Shown piece by piece: positions 15,372 to 18,121 of a stretch of 18,121 nucleotides of DNA. The notes beneath the pieces were generated by a model. It worked only from the letters and a program-made list of their open reading frames with translations. It made no database searches and was not told where the DNA came from. The position numbers and the translations under genes are program-made. Source of the stretch: Candidatus Aminicenantes bacterium UBA2199 (lineage in GTDB: Bacteria; Acidobacteriota; Aminicenantia; UBA2199); assembly GCA_002327965.1 (NCBI GenBank), contig DCVB01000105.1, forward strand, positions 1 to 18,121. The letters run 5' to 3'. Each line of letters starts with the position of its first letter. The stretch's first letter is position 1.

Positions 15372-16577
15372 ATGATGTTTTTTAGCAGAAACCATGTTCT
15401 CGCGGGCTTGACCTTGGTTCTGGCAATCTTACTCCCGGCCGCCCATGCCCGGGCGCAAAACCGGGATGCCCAGGACCGGATCGATGCCATTGAATCCCGC
15501 AGCGACCAGGTCGTCGAGCAGCGGCGGCAGGTGCGTGAGGAGCTCAATCGGGCCGATCGCCTGGCCGGCATCGCGGCAGACTGGTTCCAAAAAAAGAGCC
15601 GGGTCGACACGGAGATCCAGCGCCTCGAGGAACAGAAAAGAAGCGGCAGTTTCAACATCTACGACACCCGGCAGCTGGACGACCAGCTGCAGGCCCTGCG
15701 CAGAAAGCTCGACGGCATCATGCGGCTGGAGGGCGGACTGCCGATCGACGGCGTCCCGTTCGGCTCGCTGTTCCAACTGCAGGAGGAAGTCAAGCGCAAA
15801 AACAGCGAGGCGCTGCAACTGAACGACGAATATGTCCGGCTGACGCAGGAACTGAGGGCCCTGGACCAGGAGCGGGATGCATTGCTCCCGCAGGCGCTGG
15901 ACCAGGCAAAAACACAGCTTCGCTCCGACAAATTCACGCTCAGCTACCTGCGGGAGGACCTGGAGATGCTGCAGGAGCTGGTCGGCAACAACGGGCTCTG
16001 GATCCTGCAGTCCGCGATAAAATTGGGCGCCATGGCCCCGCACATGTCCCGCGAGAGGGCCATCACCCTGCTCACCAACGAATACATACTCTCGGTCCAG
16101 TCCACTCCCGGGAAAAAGGTCGACCACCGGGAACTTGCCGAAAAGATCAAGAAATACCAGGCGGAATCCGACGCGATCAAGCGCGAGGTGCGCGAGCGGA
16201 TCATTCCGGAAAGGATCCGCGAGATCGAGGAACTGCAGCGCCGGGTCAGCCTGCTGGAGGGCGGCGCCCGCGAGATCAAGGGCTGCTGGGTCATCGTGGT
16301 GGGCAGCGGGAATTACCCGGTCATCGAGATCGCCGGCAACGCCCAGGGGTATTACGAGGCGATCCTGACCCACGTCGGGCAACTCGACTTTTTCAAGCGC
16401 GGCAACCGGCTGTTCTCGGTCAGCCGGGTCAACGACGACACCTACGACGGCACCGAGTACTCCTTCACCGCCGCCGGCCGCCCCGTGAAGGTCACGCTGC
16501 GGCTCGTCATGAGCCGGGACGGAAAATCCATCAGCTATCGTGCCGACTCCCTGCTGACCCTGCGGCGCTGTGACTGA
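15372..16577 (+). CDS. Secreted coiled-coil protein with C-terminal G-x-W beta domain
   Basis: This is a 401-residue protein. Residues 1-28 are a signal peptide ending AHARA. Long charged heptad-rich helices follow at about 31-118, 134-200 and 255-298 (for example RIDAIESRSDQVVEQRRQV), separated by a Gly/Pro-rich break at 121-132. This predicts an extended periplasmic coiled coil. The last 100 residues start E-I-K-G-C-W-V-I-V-V and form a beta-rich domain ending L-T-L-R-R-C-D; Cys305 and Cys400 could tie the first and last strands together. The G-x-W opening and alternating strands suggest a lipocalin/avidin-like barrel. This is an inference from pattern only. It is probably co-transcribed with the upstream secreted gene, which shares the layout. 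I do not recognise a named family. Confidence 0.8.
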   Translation: MMFFSRNHVLAGLTLVLAILLPAAHARAQNRDAQDRIDAIESRSDQVVEQRRQVREELNRADRLAGIAADWFQKKSRVDTEIQRLEEQKRSGSFNIYDTRQLDDQLQALRRKLDGIMRLEGGLPIDGVPFGSLFQLQEEVKRKNSEALQLNDEYVRLTQELRALDQERDALLPQALDQAKTQLRSDKFTLSYLREDLEMLQELVGNNGLWILQSAIKLGAMAPHMSRERAITLLTNEYILSVQSTPGKKVDHRELAEKIKKYQAESDAIKREVRERIIPERIREIEELQRRVSLLEGGAREIKGCWVIVVGSGNYPVIEIAGNAQGYYEAILTHVGQLDFFKRGNRLFSVSRVNDDTYDGTEYSFTAAGRPVKVTLRLVMSRDGKSISYRADSLLTLRRCD

Positions 16578-16632
16578 TCCCGCAGGGAGATCGGAAACGA
16601 ACCCAGGCAGGCAAAGTTCTTCGTTTTCGACT

Positions 16633-16654
16633 TTCCCGGCAAATCTTCCGGGAA
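16633..16654. terminator. Weak stem-loop between convergent genes
   Basis: TTCCCGG (16633-16639) pairs with CCGGGAA (16648-16654) around an 8-base loop. It lies in the 84-base gap between the coiled-coil gene and the convergent EamA gene. Neither strand has a following T-tract, so a terminator role is only suggested by position. Confidence 0.25.
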
Positions 16655-16661
16655 TGGCGGA

Positions 16662-17570
16662 TCAGATCAGGAAAAGCATGACCACGCCCAGCAGGGCGAC
16701 CAGCGTGCCAATGATCGCCCGCGGGGTGATCTTCTCCCTGAACAGGAAATGGGAGACCGGCAGCAGCATCACCGGGGTCAGCGACATCAAGGTCGAGGCG
16801 ACGCCGATATGGGCGTGGGCGATGGCCACCAGCGAGAGGATGACGCCCAGGACGGGGCCGGTCAGCGAGCCGGCGCTGATCTGCAGCAAGGCCCTGCCGT
16901 CCTTCATCGCGGCCAGGTGGCCGCGCAGTTTTCCCTGGAAAAAGTTGAACAGCGCCAGCAGCAGGCCGGCGACGCCGACACGGACCAGGGTGGCGGAAAT
17001 GGCCGAATAATCGCCGGCCAGCCCCAGCCGCGAGAACAGCAGCCCCAGCGCCTGACCCGCCGCGCCGCCCACGGCCAGCCATATGCCCAGGAGCTTTTTC
17101 CGCGGCAACACAGCGAGGGGATCACCTTCCGGCGCCGTTCGTTCCGCCACCACCCAGGCGACGCCGCCGATGGTCACCAGGATGCTGGCGATCTCCAGGA
17201 TCCGCAGCGTCTCACCCAGGAACGCCCAGGCGAGGAAGGCGCCGAAGACCGGCACCAGCAGCGCCAGCAGCATGGTCCGCCGCGGACCGATGAGCAGGAA
17301 AGACTCGAACAGCATGGCGTCGCCGATGACGAAGCCGATCACGCCGGAGAGTCCCAGGTAGAATAACCGGTCGAGCTCGATATCCAGGGGCAACAACGTG
17401 CCGAACAGCGCCCAATTCAGCAGCATCAGGGCCGGCAGGGCGATCCACAGGCGCACGGAGTTGACGGCCGACGAGCCCACCCTCTTGCCGGCCAGGGTGA
17501 AGACCACCGAGTTGAACGACCAGCAGACGGCCGTGAGCAACGCCGCGATCTCGCCGTAGACGCTTGTCAT
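16662..17570 (-). CDS. EamA/DMT-superfamily transporter
   Basis: This 302-residue inner-membrane protein has about ten hydrophobic segments arranged as two EamA repeats. The first repeat ends with PVFGAFLAWAFLGETL and the second with PVMLLPVSHFLFREKIT, the paired motif expected at the end of each EamA unit. A hydrophilic loop (AERTAPEGDPLAVLPRKK) separates the halves. Family members export or exchange metabolites such as amino acids or nucleotide-linked compounds; the substrate cannot be read from sequence. The longest frame begins at 17645, but a TATAAT promoter element lies between that ATG and the one at 17570. The protein starting at 17570 has the normal family length and begins directly at the first membrane segment. 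The ribosome site is weak (AAGG). Confidence 0.88.
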   Translation of the reverse strand: MTSVYGEIAALLTAVCWSFNSVVFTLAGKRVGSSAVNSVRLWIALPALMLLNWALFGTLLPLDIELDRLFYLGLSGVIGFVIGDAMLFESFLLIGPRRTMLLALLVPVFGAFLAWAFLGETLRILEIASILVTIGGVAWVVAERTAPEGDPLAVLPRKKLLGIWLAVGGAAGQALGLLFSRLGLAGDYSAISATLVRVGVAGLLLALFNFFQGKLRGHLAAMKDGRALLQISAGSLTGPVLGVILSLVAIAHAHIGVASTLMSLTPVMLLPVSHFLFREKITPRAIIGTLVALLGVVMLFLI

Positions 17571-17606
17571 CTGGTTCGCCTTGGAAAATGGATTCGGGGA
17601 AAACCC

Positions 17607-17636
17607 ATTATAGCAGGTTTTCGCGAATTCACTGAA
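17607..17636 (-). promoter_or_regulatory. Extended -10 promoter of the EamA gene
   Basis: The minus strand carries a perfect TATAAT (17612-17607) preceded by TGC, an extended -10. The -35 (TTCAGT, 17636-17631, 18-base spacer) is poor. Transcription near 17600 fits translation from 17570. Confidence 0.65.
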
Positions 17637-17665
17637 GAGACGCAACGATCAGGGAAGACATCGCT

Positions 17666-18121
17666 TCATACCCCAGGCGGAAGCTTGGCGCGCATCAGTT
17701 CCCGGTGACTGAATTTCCTGCCGTCGGCGATGAAGGTCCCGTCGCCGACGGCGTGGAACGTCCGGCGCTCGCGGCGTTCGGCGTTGACCCACGCCCGCAG
17801 GGCCTGCACGACGAAGAGGTCGTGCTTCCTGATGTGATCGACCACGCGGCACTCGATGTTGGCCAGGCACTCCCCGACCAGCGGCGCCCTGACCGCCTTG
17901 GCCCGGAGCGGGGTCAGCCTGAACTTTTTGAACTTGTCGGCATCGGTGCCGCTGCAGGCGCCGATGGCCACGACCTTGCGCGCCAGGTCGACTCCGGGCA
18001 CGGCGATCACGCACTCCCGCTCACGGGCCAGCGCCCGGCAGGAATGGTTCCATGCTCCAGTAACGAAGGCGATGCGCGGCGTGAAGTCCATGACCATGTG
18101 CCAGGAGAGGGTCATGACGTT
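17666..18121 (-). CDS. Flavin reductase family protein (FMN-binding), 5' truncated by window end
   Basis: The frame is open to the window edge and shows 151 residues, beginning N-V-M-T-L-S-W-H-M-V-M-D-F-T-P. That opening matches an internal part of flavin reductase-like proteins (A-N-V-M-T-x-S-W-H pattern after an N-terminal strand), so the real start lies beyond 18121. Further family features are the WNHSCRALARERECVIAVP region, the S-G-x-D-x-D-K-F segment (FMN-binding flavin reductases show S-G-R-D-x-D-K-F), and P-L-V-G-E-C-L-A-N-I-E-C-R-V. These proteins bind FMN and reduce it or use it as a cofactor with NAD(P)H. The physiological partner is unknown. It precedes the EamA gene on the same strand, but that gene has its own promoter. 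Confidence 0.88.
   Translation of the reverse strand, partial: NVMTLSWHMVMDFTPRIAFVTGAWNHSCRALARERECVIAVPGVDLARKVVAIGACSGTDADKFKKFRLTPLRAKAVRAPLVGECLANIECRVVDHIRKHDLFVVQALRAWVNAERRERRTFHAVGDGTFIADGRKFSHRELMRAKLPPGV

Noticed and set aside
15429..16382. Minus-strand frame of 317 codons opposite the coiled-coil protein gene
   Set aside because: The plus strand has a signal peptide, heptad pattern and ribosome site; the antisense translation has none of these.

Overview
The window is about 18 kb of GC-rich bacterial chromosome (most coding stretches look above 60% GC) with a diderm-type envelope gene set: lipoproteins, an alpha-2-macroglobulin, a class A penicillin-binding protein and several secreted proteins. 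There are no RNA genes, insertion sequences, phage genes or CRISPR arrays. The gene set and the style of the HU-like protein would fit an Acidobacteriota/Aminicenantota-like lineage, but this is a low-confidence impression with no marker gene behind it.

Layout. 1-198: 3' end of a DUF6429-like gene and a clear rho-independent terminator. 199-518: gene-free, with a pyrimidine-rich, repeat-like stretch. 519-8788, minus strand: an envelope cluster read in the order small Cys-rich lipoprotein, thioester-containing alpha-2-macroglobulin (YfhM type), penicillin-binding protein 1C. The last two overlap by 22 bases. 8848-10113, minus: a GpgS-like (GT81/GT2) glycosyltransferase. 10314-10595, plus: an HU/IHF-type DNA-binding protein, transcribed divergently from the glycosyltransferase. 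10732-13535, plus: trkA-trkH, a complete Trk potassium uptake pair. 13599-14096, minus: a small secreted protein of unknown function. 14329-16577, plus: two adjacent secreted proteins of unknown function, each with a helical N-terminal part and a C-terminal beta-rich domain that starts at a G-x-W motif. 16662-17570, minus: an EamA/DMT transporter. 17666-18121, minus: a flavin reductase-like protein cut by the window edge.

How the genes work together. The macroglobulin and PBP1C are a well-known bacterial pair: one traps proteases in the periplasm, the other repairs peptidoglycan. Here a Cys-rich lipoprotein with a near-consensus promoter sits just upstream and may belong to the same unit. The GpgS-like enzyme would make a negatively charged glucosylglycerate-type solute, and Trk imports its potassium counter-ion, so 8.8-13.5 kb may be an osmoadaptation neighbourhood (inference). 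The least explained part is 13.6-16.6 kb, with three exported proteins I cannot assign to a family.

Good sigma70-like promoters are visible for the lipoprotein, glycosyltransferase, HU, the 13.6-kb secreted protein and the EamA gene. In several cases promoters or Shine-Dalgarno sites move the start away from the longest reading frame.
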